Assembly (NCBI GenBank): GCA_029783825.1
Contig: JAREIK010003116.1
Coordinates: forward strand, 32,863 to 96,862
Direction of reading: 5' to 3'
Length of the DNA stretch: 64,000 nt
Source: Sapria himalayana
Lineage: Eukaryota > Streptophyta > Magnoliopsida > Malpighiales > Rafflesiaceae
Positions 1-12,487 of the stretch are shown one piece after another. The notes below the pieces were generated by a model. That model was not told where the DNA came from. It worked only from the letters and a program-made list of their open reading frames with translations, and ran no database searches. Numbering within the stretch: position 1 is the first letter of the stretch; the number at the start of each line of letters is the position of its first letter. A program made the position numbers and the translations under genes.

Positions 1-3000
1 ATTTATAATAATCTTAATAATTATATATCATATAAATTCAATATAAACAATTTTATTGATAGATATTCTAATAATTAATAAAAAATAAATTAAAAATCTA
101 TTATGAATAACATTGATATTACTTAATATATAATATAAAAACCTAAAATGATTCAAAAACAAAGCAAAATATATAACTAAAAAATAATTATTTGTTTTTT
201 AATTTTTATTCTTTTTATAAGCTTATCTATTATTTGATGAAAAATAATTTTTATTAATTATATTTTTAACACATACTTTATTTTATAATTAATATATATA
301 TATATAAATAAAAAACTAAAAAAAAGCTAAATGAATTTTTTAATTTATAATGAAAACAAATAAAAAAATGAAATTTATTAATTATTATATAGGGTATACC
401 CGTTTAAACGATTATCTATATAGGGGTATTGAGATTTTGTAGTTTAATGATTTATGTGTTTAGGCATTAAGTGATTTATAGGTTTTATTAAACAATGAAA
501 TAATAAAAAAAAATATTTTTTTTGTTTTTTCAAATGTTCAATGGTTATAATCTTTGAAAATATAATAATTTTAAATATTTTTTTAAAAGTGAATACAATA
601 TTTAGTTATAATAATTATTAAATTTATATATCATATAAATTAAATATAAATATTTTTATTGATAAATTTCTAATAATGATCAAAAAGTAAATTAATAATC
701 TATTAATAATAAGTTAGATATCAATTAAAATATAATTACAAAACCTAAAATGATTCATAAACAATGTAAAATATATTACTATATAATAATTTTATGTTTT
801 TAATTATTTTCTTCTTTTAATACATTTATCTATATTTTTTTTGTTAAAAAATAATTTCTATAAATTATATTTGTCTAACTTATAATTTATTTTGTAATGA
901 ATATCTATATAAAAATTAACAAATAAATAATTAAAATGAATATTTAAAATTATAATGAAAAAAATAAAAAAGAGATTTATTATTTATTATTTATGATATA
1001 CATCTTTAAAAAATGTATCTATTTAGGTTTTTCTAGATTTAGAAGTTATTGATTTAAGTATTTAGGAATTTAATGGTTTATAGCTTTTATTTAAACAATG
1101 AAATAACAAAAAATTTATTTTTGATATTTTTTCAAATTTTAAAATGTCATAACATTTGAAAATATAATAATTTTAAATTTTTTTAAAAATGTGAATACAA
1201 TATTTAGTAATAATAATTATTATCACTATATTTAATATAAACTAAATATAAATAATTTTATTTATAATATTATATCAATTATCAAAAAAATAAATTAATA
1301 AACTATTATTAATATGATAGATAAAATTAAAATATAATTAAAAAACCTAAAATGATTCAAAATCAAAGTAAAATTTCTTACTAAAAAATAAATTTTTTTT
1401 AGTTTTTGCTTCATTTTATATGCTTATATATTTTTTTGTTGAAAAATATATTATTTAAATTATATATAAGGTTTACGAGTTTAAAGGTTTAGGTATTTAG
1501 GGGCTTCGGGGTTTAGAAGTTTAGAGATTTGTGTATTTAGGCATTTAATGGTTTAAAAGTTTTATATAAACAATGATATAACAAAAAATTTATTTTTGTT
1601 ATTTTTTCTCATTTTTGAAGGTTATAACCTTTGAAAATATAATAATTTTTAAATTTTTTTTATATGTGAATACTTTATTTATTTATGATAATCTTAATAA
1701 TTATATATCATGTAAATTCAATATAAACAATTATATTGATAGATATTATATTAATCATCAAAAAATAAATAAATAAACTATTATTAATAAGATAGATATT
1801 TTTTAAAATATTTTTGCAAAACTTAAATTTATTCAAAATCATAGTAAAATATAATAGTAAATAATAATTTTTTTGATGTTTTGCTTCTTTTTATAAGTTT
1901 ATATTATTTGTTAGTAAAAGTAAATTATTTAAATTATATTTATCTTCCACATAATTTATTTTTAATTTATAATTCTATAAAAATAAATTAATAAATAATT
2001 AAAATGAATATTTAAAATTATAATGAAGACAAATAAAAATAAAATTTTTATTATTTATTATTTAGGATATACTAGTTTAATGATTTAAGTATTTAGGTGT
2101 TTTGGGATTTAGTGATTTATGTGTTTAGGACTTTAGTGATTTATAATTTTTATTCAAACAATAAAAAAATAAAAAATCAAATTTTTTGATTTTTTTTTAA
2201 TTTTTGAAGGTTATAACCTTCGAAAATATAATAATTTTTATTTTTTTTAATTGTTAATATAATATTTAGTTATAATATTCTTAATTTTTATATATCTGTC
2301 TCACTGATAAGTATTTAAATGTTTTTAGGGTATACTTATCTCACTAATAAGTAATTATATATCTGTCTCACTAATATTTAGTTATAATATTTATATATCT
2401 GTTTCATAATTTATTTTGTAATTAGTATTTATATAAAAATAAACAAATAAATAATTAAAATGAATATTAAAAATTATAATGTAAAAAAATGAGATTTATA
2501 AATTATTATTTAGGGTATACCAGTTTAATTTTATTTATATCTGTCTCACTAATAAGTATTTATACAAATAAAAAAAATTTAATGTATACCAGTTTAATGG
2601 TTTAAGTATTTAGATATTTTTTCATTTGATAATTTAGCAATTTATGTTTTTAGGCATTTAGTGGTTTATAGGATTTATTTACCCAATAAAATAATAAAAA
2701 AAAGTTTATAATTTTTTGTCATTTTCATAGGTTATAACCTTTGAAAATATAATAATATTTAAAATTTTTTTAAATGTAAATCTAATATTTTAGTTATAAT
2801 AATATTAATAATTATATATCATATAAATTCAATATAAACAATTTTATTGATAGATATTATAATAATGATCAAAAATTAAATTAATAAACTATTAATAAAA
2901 ATATTAAAATTAATTAAAAAATATTTACAAAACCCAAATTGATTCAAAATAAAAGTAAAATATATTACTTGATAATAATTTAAAATTTTTAAATTTTTAC

Positions 3001-3898
3001 TTCTTTTATATGCATATATATATTATTCCATTAAAAATAAATTATTTAAATTATATATGTCGCACTCATAATTTTTTTTGTATTAAATATTTCTATAAAA
3101 ATAAACTAATAAATAATTAAAATGAATATTTAAAATTATAATAAATAGAAATAAAAATTACATTTATTATTTATTATGTATTATATATCGGTTTAATGGT
3201 TACTGTATTTAGGCATTACGGGTTCTAGGAATTTACTTATTTAGCTATGTATGTATTTCGTAGTTTATAGGTTTTATTTAAAAAATAAAAAAACAAAAAA
3301 ATTATTTTTATTATTTTTTGATATTTTCAAAGGTTATAACCGTAGAAAATATAAAATTATTTAAATTTTTTTCAAAAGTGAATTCAATATTTAGTTATAA
3401 TAATCATTATATTTATATATCATATAAATTCAATATAAACTATTTTATTGATAAATATTCTAATAATGATCAAAAAATAAATAAATAATCTATTATTAAT
3501 AAGATAGATTTCAATTATAATATAATTACAAAACATAAAATTATTCAGAAGCAAAGCAAAATATATTAATATATAATAATTTTTTGTTTTGAAAATTTTT
3601 TTTTCTTTTAAAAAGTTTATCTATATTATTTTGATGAAAAATAATTTATATAAATTATATTTGTGTAACTCATAATTTATTCTGTAATAAATATTTATAT
3701 AAAAATAAACAAATAAATGATTAAATTTGAATATTTAAAATTAAAATGAAAAAAAAATGTGATTTATTCTTTATTATTTAGGATAAACCGGTTTAATTTA
3801 AATTAGATTTATCTCACTAATAATTTATTTTGTAATTAATATTTCTATAAAAGTAAACTGATAAATAATTAAAATAAAAATTAAAATTATACTGAATA
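1..3898 (+). repeat. AT-rich satellite array, block 1 (+ polarity)
   Basis: Head-to-tail satellite monomers. Successive GGTTATAACC-type boxes lie near 548, 1145, 1618, 2206, 2728 and 3330, giving spacings of about 470-600 bp. Monomer types can be read from variants: D-type at the start (a TTACTTAA variant and a 'GATTTTGTAG' G-tract near 430), a B-like unit near 480-900, a shortened C-type with 'GGTTTACGAG' near 1455, an A-type with 'ACCCAAATTGATTC' near 2930, and a B-type running into element E. The stretch 2296-2560 is a scrambled patchwork (see findings). No ORF of any interest is present. The G-rich strand is the + strand. Confidence 0.9.
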
Positions 3899-6385
3899 AT
3901 TAAATTAATTTATATTGTTCCTTAATCAACTCTAGAATGATTGCTAAATCATTAACCAAAATAATAGGAGCTTTTACTTTATCTCTACTATGTCTCATCT
4001 TATTTGATGTTGAAACAATGGGCTACCAAAGGTAATTTGACTCATGTACGCTAACAGACTAAACCAAAGTTGTACCCCTATGTGTTGAAATAGCTAGTTG
4101 TTGAGGATGCTATTTATATTGATTATTGTAATTTCTTCTAAAATATAATTCATGCACACACTCAAAGCAATTTATTAAAAACAGAGTTCACCTCTTAAAA
4201 AATAACCACCGCATAGACTATTAGAACAAACTAGCCCTAGGGCGGTTTGAGCAGGGCAAGAAGTATGGGCTCTCTTTAAATCAAGAATCAAAAAATTTAT
4301 TTTATCGGCATGTCTAAGCCTTTTTTTTATATCCTCGTGGATATGAAAAGTATCATTTCTTTCTTTTTATATTAAATGAGTTATGTATACAAGATCACAA
4401 TACCCAAAAAGGTGTAAATGAATCATATTCAAATGTATAAAAGGTTTTAATCATTACTCAAAATATTAGTCTTGCATATTGACACTTGAGGTCACAAATA
4501 TAAGCAAAAAGCCATAGTGATATTTCCAATCCCAAGAATTTTAGCTATAGAAAGTTATAAAGAGTAGTACACAAGCTTTAACTATTTCTAGGGTCATGAT
4601 TTTTGCTCTTGGGGAATGTCCGAAGTTACAATAATTCCTAGTGCAAAGACTTTGCAATATAAAGAAAAAATGCACAAGCTATGTTCATATCCAATACTGT
4701 GACCCAGTATTATAGTGATTAAATATGTATTCATGATCATTCTTAGTGCCTTAACAATATGTTCAACAGAGAGACACAAGTTATGGCATATTCTCATTGA
4801 TATGATTTTGTGTTCTAGAGACAAAATATACAATCATGACCATTGCTAATGCTACAATAATCTAAAGCAAGAAAGAGACTAAATCCATAACTCACCCCTT
4901 GAGTCATTACTTTGTGTTACATATACAAAAAAATAAATTTGTGACATTCCTAAAAGTTGTGAATTTCAATTTAAATTTAACACTTAATCATTTGATTATA
5001 AAAGTGCTAAACATGAGATTTAGGATTTAGGGTTTATGGATTAAGGTTATAGTTTATGGTTTAAGGTTTAGGATTTAAAGTTTAGGGTTTATAATTTTTT
5101 ATTGTTTTTTTTTTGGAAAATACACACTTTATTTATCATTTAGGCACACAACTTACAATAGACTAAAAAGCTGACTAATTTAGGCCACACCACCAAATCC
5201 TATGCACCTTAATGATTCTATGCATAAAATACATAAAAAAACATAATGCGTAATAATTCCAAGCGTACGAATACAACTAAAATCACCTGGCATTCCCGGA
5301 CTTCAGAGTTGGCATTTAGTCATTATGTGCACTGCATCCTTTCCATTCGGATTTGTCCAAGCCTTTTGGAGGAACCTGAATTATGCACCATATTAAAATT
5401 ATGCAAATATAAGATTGTGCATGTGTGTGACATGCAGTATCAAGCATTTACCCATGTCATTGCTATGCAATGGAATACATGTAAAACTGAATACCCATAA
5501 ATCCACAAGTCCATATCTATGGCACTTTGTAAATTCATTCTCACCTCTGAATTCCACATTCTTTTGCACCAATGATCCTCAAAAGAGAATCTCTTGGGTT
5601 AGAATGCTTCCTCCTATAGCTCCAAGAAGTGGCTGTATGTTGCACCGACAAAATATAAAAAAATATGCATGCTTCGGTGTGCACGTGTGATGAGGTCCAT
5701 CTCATAGTCTAATTATCTACCCGTACAACCAAGCTAGAATACAAGTAAAATTACACAATGCTATAAAGATGGGTCTTCTGCTCCTGAGAGTGTAGAATTG
5801 CCTAATGTGTATTTACAAAATGCATTAGTAGGCCCCACTTTGAGATACTCATGGGTCCAGTTGCCCTCATTGCATGCTTCATAGAGAACAGACAATATTT
5901 GTGTGTTAGTTTGTCATGATCCATATCTACAAGTACATGGTGCATACAATGTCCAAAATACAAATAAGACTACAAACATATGCTACAAGTTTGAATCTTT
6001 CGCTCCCGTGTGGCTCGTCTGGACTCCATTGCTTATTGGTCCTGCTTGGTGATGCTTCGGATTTTTCCGGCTTTTTAATTAATCATGGATTACCCCCTAC
6101 TCCTATTGGGCGATGCTAGGGTGGCCCTCTATGCTGCCTGATACGGCTAATGGGACCCACTCCTAGCTACTCTTGGGTTTACTCCCGACCACATTGCTTG
6201 GTCTCGTCAGTTGTCTGAATGTAATCATCCCGGCTTGCTAGTGGGGCCCTCTACAAGCTGGTCGCCAATACTTCTGGCTGCTTCCAGGACATGCTGACCC
6301 CTCTAAATACTACACCAAAATAGACAAGAATATGTGCACGTGTGTATTGTGGTCCGTCGCTATGTGTGTGTGGTGCAGCAATATC
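3899..6385 (+). repeat. Element E, copy 1 (full length, about 2.49 kb)
   Basis: A non-satellite unit of visibly higher GC embedded in the satellite. It replaces part of a monomer between the 'ACTGAATA' position and the G-rich 8-mer tract. A nearly colinear copy lies at 45278-47757 and inverted partial copies lie at 9148-10935 and 39983-44637. It holds a degenerate TTTAGGG-like tract (5018-5092) and a GC-richer right part (about 5640-6385). I see no terminal inverted repeats, no clear target duplication and no recognisable protein domain. Short ORFs occur in it, but nothing shows they are expressed. It could be a decayed transposon or retroelement piece that became part of the array; I do not recognise the family. 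Confidence 0.8.
5018..5092 (+). repeat. Degenerate TTTAGGG-like tract in E copy 1
   Basis: About ten loosely heptameric units of the types TTTAGGA, TTTAGGG, TTTAAGG and TTTAAAG, interrupted by short variants. It resembles an old interstitial tract of the plant telomere repeat. The same tract is kept in E copies 2 and 4. Confidence 0.7.
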
Positions 6386-8500
6386 AGGGTTTAGGAGTTT
6401 AGTAATTTAAGTATTTAGGTATTTTGTGGTTTATTGGTTTTATTTAAATAATTAAATAACAAAAAAATTATTTTTATAAATTTTTCACATTTTCAAGGTT
6501 ATAACCATTGAAAATATTTTAATTTTTAATTTTTTTTTCAAATGTTAATACAATATTTAATTATAATAATCATAAAAATTAAATATCATATAAATTCAAT
6601 ATAAATAATTTTATTGATTTATATTATAATACTGATCATAAAATAGATTACTAAACTATTATTAATAAGATAGATAATAAATAAAATATATTTGCAAAAC
6701 CTAAAATGATTCAAAATCAAAGTAAAATATATTACTAAATTAATAATTTTTTATTTTTAAATTTTTGATTCTTTTTATAAGTTTATAAATTTTTTGATGA
6801 AGATAGATCATTTAAATTATATTTGTCTCATTCATAATTTTATTTTGAAATTAATATTTCTATAAAAATAAACTAATAAATAATTAAAATGAATATTGAA
6901 ATTATAATGAATACAAATAAAAATGAGATTTTTTATTAATTATTTAGGGTATACCGGTTTAATGGTTTAAGCATTTAGGAGTTTAGGTGTTTAGTGATTT
7001 AAGTGTTTAGGCAATTAGTAGTTTATATCTTTTATTTAAATAATGAAATAACAAAATAATTATTTTTCAAATTTTTTATCAATTTTGAAGGTTATAACCT
7101 TTATAAATATATTAATTTTTAAATTTTTTTCAAATGTTAATAGAATATTTAGTTATAATAAACTTAATAATTATATATCATGTAAATTAAAAATAAACAA
7201 TTTTAATGATAGATATTAATAAACTAAATATAAATATAAATATAAATATAATATTGATCAATAAATAAATTAATAAATTATTATTTATTGATAGATATTT
7301 ATATATAATTTATAAATACATAAACATTTAAAGATGGTTTAAATGTTTAGGAATTTAAGGGTTTTGGGGTTTAGGAGTTTTATGATTTAAGCGTTCAGGC
7401 ATTTAGTAGTTTATAGGTTTTATATAAAAAATAAAATAACAAAAAATTTATTTTTGTGATTTTATCTCATTTTCAAAGATAATAAGCTTTAAAAATATAA
7501 TAATTTTTAAATGTAAATATAATATTTAGTTATAATAATCCTTATAATTATATATCATGTAAATTCAATATAAATAATTTTATTGATAAATATTCCAATA
7601 AAGATCAAAAAATAAATTAATAATCTATTATGTATAAGATAGATATCAATTAAAATATAATTACAAAACCTAAAATGATTCAGAAGCAAAGCAAAATATA
7701 TTAATATATAATAATTTTTTGTTTTGAAAATTTTTTTTCTTTTAAAAAGTTTATCTATAATTTTTTGTTGAAAAATAATTTATATAAATTATATCTGTCT
7801 AACTCAATTTATTTTGTAATTAATATTTATATATAAATAAACAAATAAATATTTAAAATGAATATTTAAAATTATAATGATAAAAAATAAGATTTATTAT
7901 TTATTATTTAGGGATACCGGTTTAATTTAAATTAGATCTATCGCTCTAATAATTTATTTTATAATTAATATTTCTATAATAATAAACTGATAAATAATTA
8001 AAATAAAAATTTAAAATTATACTGAATAAAAATTAAAATGATATTTAAGATTTATTATTAATGTATACCAGTTTAATGGTTTAAGTATTTAGAGGTTTTG
8101 TCGTTAGGAGTTTAGCAATTGAAGTTTTTAGTCTTTTAGTGGTTTATAGGTTTTATATAAAAAAATAATATCACAAAAAAATTTTCTATAATTTGTTATC
8201 ATTTTCATAGGTTATAACCTTTGAAAATATAATAAAATTTACAATTTTTTGAAATGTGAATACAATATTTAGTTATAATAATATTAATTATTATATATCA
8301 TATAAATTCTATATAAAAAATTTTATTGATTGATAATATAATAATGATCAAAAATTAAATTAATAAACTATTAATAAAAAGATAGATATTAAATAAAAAA
8401 TATTTAGAAAACCCAAATTGATTCAAAATTAAAGTAAATTATATTACTGGATAATAATTTTTAATTTTTAAATTTTTACTTCTTTTATAAGTGTATATAT
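6386..8500 (+). repeat. Satellite array, block 2 (+ polarity)
   Basis: Satellite following the right end of E copy 1. The first monomer carries the variant 'CTGATCATAAAATAG', which also marks the satellite next to every other E copy. It is followed by a short TAAATA microsatellite (about 7218-7244), a 12-bp-stem hairpin at 7321-7349, a B-type monomer with its extra internal segment (about 7560-8040) and an A-type monomer up to a polarity switch near 8500. Confidence 0.9.
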
Positions 8501-9147
8501 AAATATAATAAACTAATAAATTCCTAAACACTTAAATCGAAAAACTCCTAAACTCTTAAATACTTAAACCATTAAACCGGTATACCCTAAATAATTAATC
8601 ATAAATCTCATTTTTATTTGTATTCATTATAATTTCAATATTCATTTTAATTATTTATTAGTTTATTTTTATAGAAATATTAATTGCAAAATAAAATTAT
8701 GAATGAGAGAAATATAATGTTAATAATACATCTTCAATAAAAAAATTTATAAGCTGATAAAAAGAATCAAAAATTTTAAAATAAAAAATTATTATTTAGT
8801 AATATATTTTACTTTGATTTTGAATCCTTTTAGGTTTTGCAAATATATTTTAATTAATATCTATCTTATTAATAATAGTTTATTAATCTATTTTATGATC
8901 AGTATTATAATATCAATCAATAAAATTATTTATATTGAATTTACATGATATTTAATTTTTATGATTATTATAATTAAATATTGTTTTAACATTTGAAAAA
9001 AATTTAAAAATTATAATATTTTCAATGGTTATAACCTTGAAAATGAGAAAAAATCATAAAAATAATTTTTTTGTTATTTAATTATTTAAATAAAACCTAT
9101 AAACCACAAAATACCTAAATACTTAAATTACTAAACTCCAAAACCCT
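8501..9147 (-). repeat. Satellite array, block 3 (- polarity)
   Basis: About 650 bp of inverted satellite between the polarity switch near 8500 and the right end of E copy 2. It carries the E-adjacent monomer variants. Positions 8501 to about 9000 are the left arm of a near-identical inverted repeat whose right arm is about 10946-11446. Confidence 0.9.
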
Positions 9148-10935
9148 GATACTACTGCACCACACACACATAGCGACGGACCACAGTACACACGTGCACA
9201 TATTCTTATCCATTTTGGTGTAGCATTTAGAGGGGCCAACAAGTCCTGGAAGCAGCCAGAATTATGGGCCAACGCTTGTAGAGGGCCCCACTAGCAAGCC
9301 GAAATGATAAAATTCAAACAACTGACGAGACTAAGCAAAGTGTTGGGAGTAAACCCAGGAGTAGCTAGGAGTGGGTCCCACTAGTATAGAGGGCCACCCA
9401 ACCGTCGCACAACAGGAATAGCAAGTAATCCATGATTAATTGGAGAGCCAGCAAAATCCGAAGCATCACCAAGTAGGGCCAGTAAGAAATGGAGTGCAGA
9501 CCAGCCACACGGGAGCGAAAGATTCTAACTTGTAGTTTATGTTTGAGTCTTATTTGAATTTTGGACTTTGTATGCACCATGTACTTGTAGAGACGGATCA
9601 TGAAATACTCACACACACAATCTTGTATGTTCTCTATGTAGCATGCAATGATGGCAACTGGACCCATCAGTATCTCTAAGTGGGGCCCACTAATGCATTT
9701 TGTAAATAAACATTAGGCGATGCTACATTCCCGGGAGCAGAAGACCAATCTTTATAGCATTTTGTAATTTTACTTGTATTCTAACTTGGTTGTATGCATA
9801 GATAATTAGACTATGAGATGGACCTCATCACACATGCACACCGATGCATGCGTAATTTTTGATATTTTGTCGGTGCAACATACAGCCATTTCTTGGAGCT
9901 CGAGAAGGAAGCATTCTAACCCAAGAGATACTCTTTTGAGGATCATTGGAGAAAAAGAATGTTGAATTCAAAGGTGAGAATGAATTGACAAAGTACCATA
10001 GATATGGACTTGTAGATTTATGGGTATTCAGTTTTACATGTATTCCATTGCATAGCAATGACATAGGCAAACGCTTGATGCTGCATGCCACACACATGCA
10101 CAATCTTATATTTGCATAGTTTTAATATGGTGCACATTCAGGTTCTTCCTAAAGGTTTGGACGAATCCAAATGGAAAGGACGTAGTGCGCATAATGGCTT
10201 AATGCAAACTCTGAAGTCTGGGAATGCTAGTTGATTTTAGTTGTATTCGTACGCTTGGAATTATTAGGCATTATGTTTTTTTATATATTTTATAAATAAA
10301 ATCATTAAGGGGCATAGGATTTGGTGGGCTGGCCTAAATTAGTCAGGTTTTTAGTCTCTTGTAAGTTGTTTTCCTAAGTGATAAATAAAGTGTGTATTTT
10401 CCAAAAAAAAACAAAAAAACCATAAACCCTAAACTTTAAATCCTAAACCTTAAACCATAATCTATAACCCTAATCCATAAACCCTAACTCATAAACTCAT
10501 GTTTTGCACTTTTATAATCAAATGACTAAGTGTTAAATTTAAATTGAAATTCACAACTTTTAGGAATGTCACAGATTTATCTTTTTGTATATGTAACACA
10601 AAGTTATGACTCGAGGGGTGAGTCATGGATTCAGTTTCTTTCTTACTTTAGATTATTGTAGCATTAGCAATAGTCATGATCATATATTTTGTCTCTAGAA
10701 TCCAAAATCATATCGATTAGAATATGTCATAACTTGTGTCTCTTAGTTGAACATTTTGTTATGGCACTAAGAATGATCATGAATACATATTTAATCACTA
10801 TAATACTGGGTCACAGTATTGGATATGACCATAGCTTGTGCATTTTATCTTTATATTGCAAAGTCATTGAACTAGGAATGATTGTAACTTCGGACATTCC
10901 TCAAGAGCAAAAGTGATGACCGTAGAAATAGTTAA
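9148..10935 (-). repeat. Element E, copy 2 (inverted, truncated)
   Basis: Inverse complement of copy 1 from its right end (6385) back to about 4575; the left roughly 680 bp of E are missing. The break falls just after 'AAATAGTTAAA', where E sequence joins a T-run of plus-polarity satellite. It retains the degenerate telomere-like tract (10421-10497) and E's ORF-length stretches. Similarity to copy 1 is high but with many point changes. Confidence 0.8.
10421..10497 (-). repeat. Degenerate TTTAGGG-like tract in E copy 2
   Basis: Read on the + strand it is a series of CCCTAAA-like units (ACCCTAA, TCCTAAA, CCTTAAA and similar). It is the inverted counterpart of 5018-5092. Confidence 0.7.
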
Positions 10936-11446
10936 AATGAATATTTTTTTCAAATGTTAAAACAATATTTAATTATAATAATCATAAAAATTAAATATCA
11001 TGTAGATTCAATATAAATAATTTTATTGATTGATATTATAATACTGATCATAAAATAGATTAATAAACTATTATTAATAAGATAGATATTAATTAAAATA
11101 TATTTGCAAAACCTAAAAGGATTCAAAATCAAAGTAAAATATATTACTAAATAATAATTTTTTATTTTAAAATTTTTGATTCTTTTTATCAGCTTATAAA
11201 TTTTTTTATTGAAGATAAATTATTAACATTATATTTCTCTCATTCATAATTTTATTTTGCAATTAATATTTCTATAAAAATAAACTAATAAATAATTAAA
11301 ATGAATATTGAAATTATAATGAATACAAATAAAAATGAGATTTATGATTAATTATTTAGGGTATACCGGTTTAATGGTTTAAGTATTTAAGAGTTTAGGA
11401 GTTTTTCGATTTAAGTGTTTAGGAATTTATTAGTTTATTATATTTA
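10936..11446 (+). repeat. Satellite array, block 4 (+ polarity, right arm of inverted repeat)
   Basis: One monomer of plus-polarity satellite. From about 10946 to 11446 it is the reverse complement of about 8501-9000. By eye I count three base differences over roughly 500 bp, and rare private variants are shared, such as 'CCTAAAAGGATTC' and the 'TTTTTCGATT' G-tract unit. Confidence 0.9.
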
Positions 11447-12455
11447 TATATACACTTATAAAAGAAGTAAAAATTTAAAAATTACAAATTTTTATCCAAT
11501 AATATTTTTTACTTTAATTCTGAATCAATTTGGGTTTTGTAAATATTTTTTAATTAATATCTATCTTATTATTAATAGTTTATTAATTTAATTTTTGATC
11601 ATTATTAAATATCTATCAATAAAATTATTTATATTGAATTTATATGATATATAATTATTAAAATTATTATAACAAAATATTGTATTCACATTTCAAAAAA
11701 TTTTAAATATTATTATATTTTCAAAGGTTATAACCTATGAAAATTACAAAAAATTACAATTTTTTTTCGTTATTTTATTGTTTAAATAAAACCTATAAAC
11801 CACTAAATGCCTAAAAAAATGAATCGCTAAACAACTATACGACAAAGCCTTTAAATACTTAAACTATTAAATTGGTATACTTTAAAAATAAATTATAAAT
11901 CTCATTTTAATTTTTATTCAGTATAATTTTAAATTTTTATTTTAATTATTTATAATTTGATTTTTATAGAAATATTAATTACAAAATAAATTATTAGTGA
12001 GAAAGATATAATTTAAATTAAAACGGTATACCCTAAATAATAAATAATAAATCTCATTTTTTTATTATAATTTTAAATATTCATTTTAATTATTTATTTG
12101 TTTATTTTTATATAAATATTAATTAAAAAATAAATTATGATTTAGGCAAATGTAATTTATGTAAATTATTTTTAATCAAAAAAATAGATAAACTTTTTAA
12201 AATAAAAAAAAAATTACAAAACAAAAAAGTATTATATAGTAATATATTTTTGTTTGCTTATGAATCATTTTATGTTTTGTAATTATATTTTAATTGATAT
12301 CTATCTTATTAATAATAGATTATTAATTTAATTTTTTATCATTATTAATATATTAATCACTAAAATTGTTTATATTGAATTTATATGATATATAAATATA
12401 ATGATTTTTATAACTTATTATTGAATTTGCTTTTGAAAAAAATTTAAAAATTATT

Positions 12456-12487
12456 ATATTTCCAAAGGTTATAACCTTTGGAAATAT
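12456..12487. repeat. Perfect 32-bp palindrome, C/G variant
   Basis: The box centred on GGTTATAACC with arms ending ATATTTCCAAA and TTTGGAAATAT. Compared with the usual box it has T to C in one arm and the matching A to G in the other, so symmetry is retained. The same double variant occurs at 34059-34090. Confidence 0.9.

Noticed and set aside
1..3898. CRISPR-like or prokaryotic repeat array
   Set aside because: Monomers are hundreds of bases long and diverged, without unique spacers, in a clearly plant context.
5246..6119. Several 67-91-codon ORFs on the + strand of E, repeated in other copies
   Set aside because: They recur because the DNA is duplicated. No start context, domain or codon bias supports them as genes.
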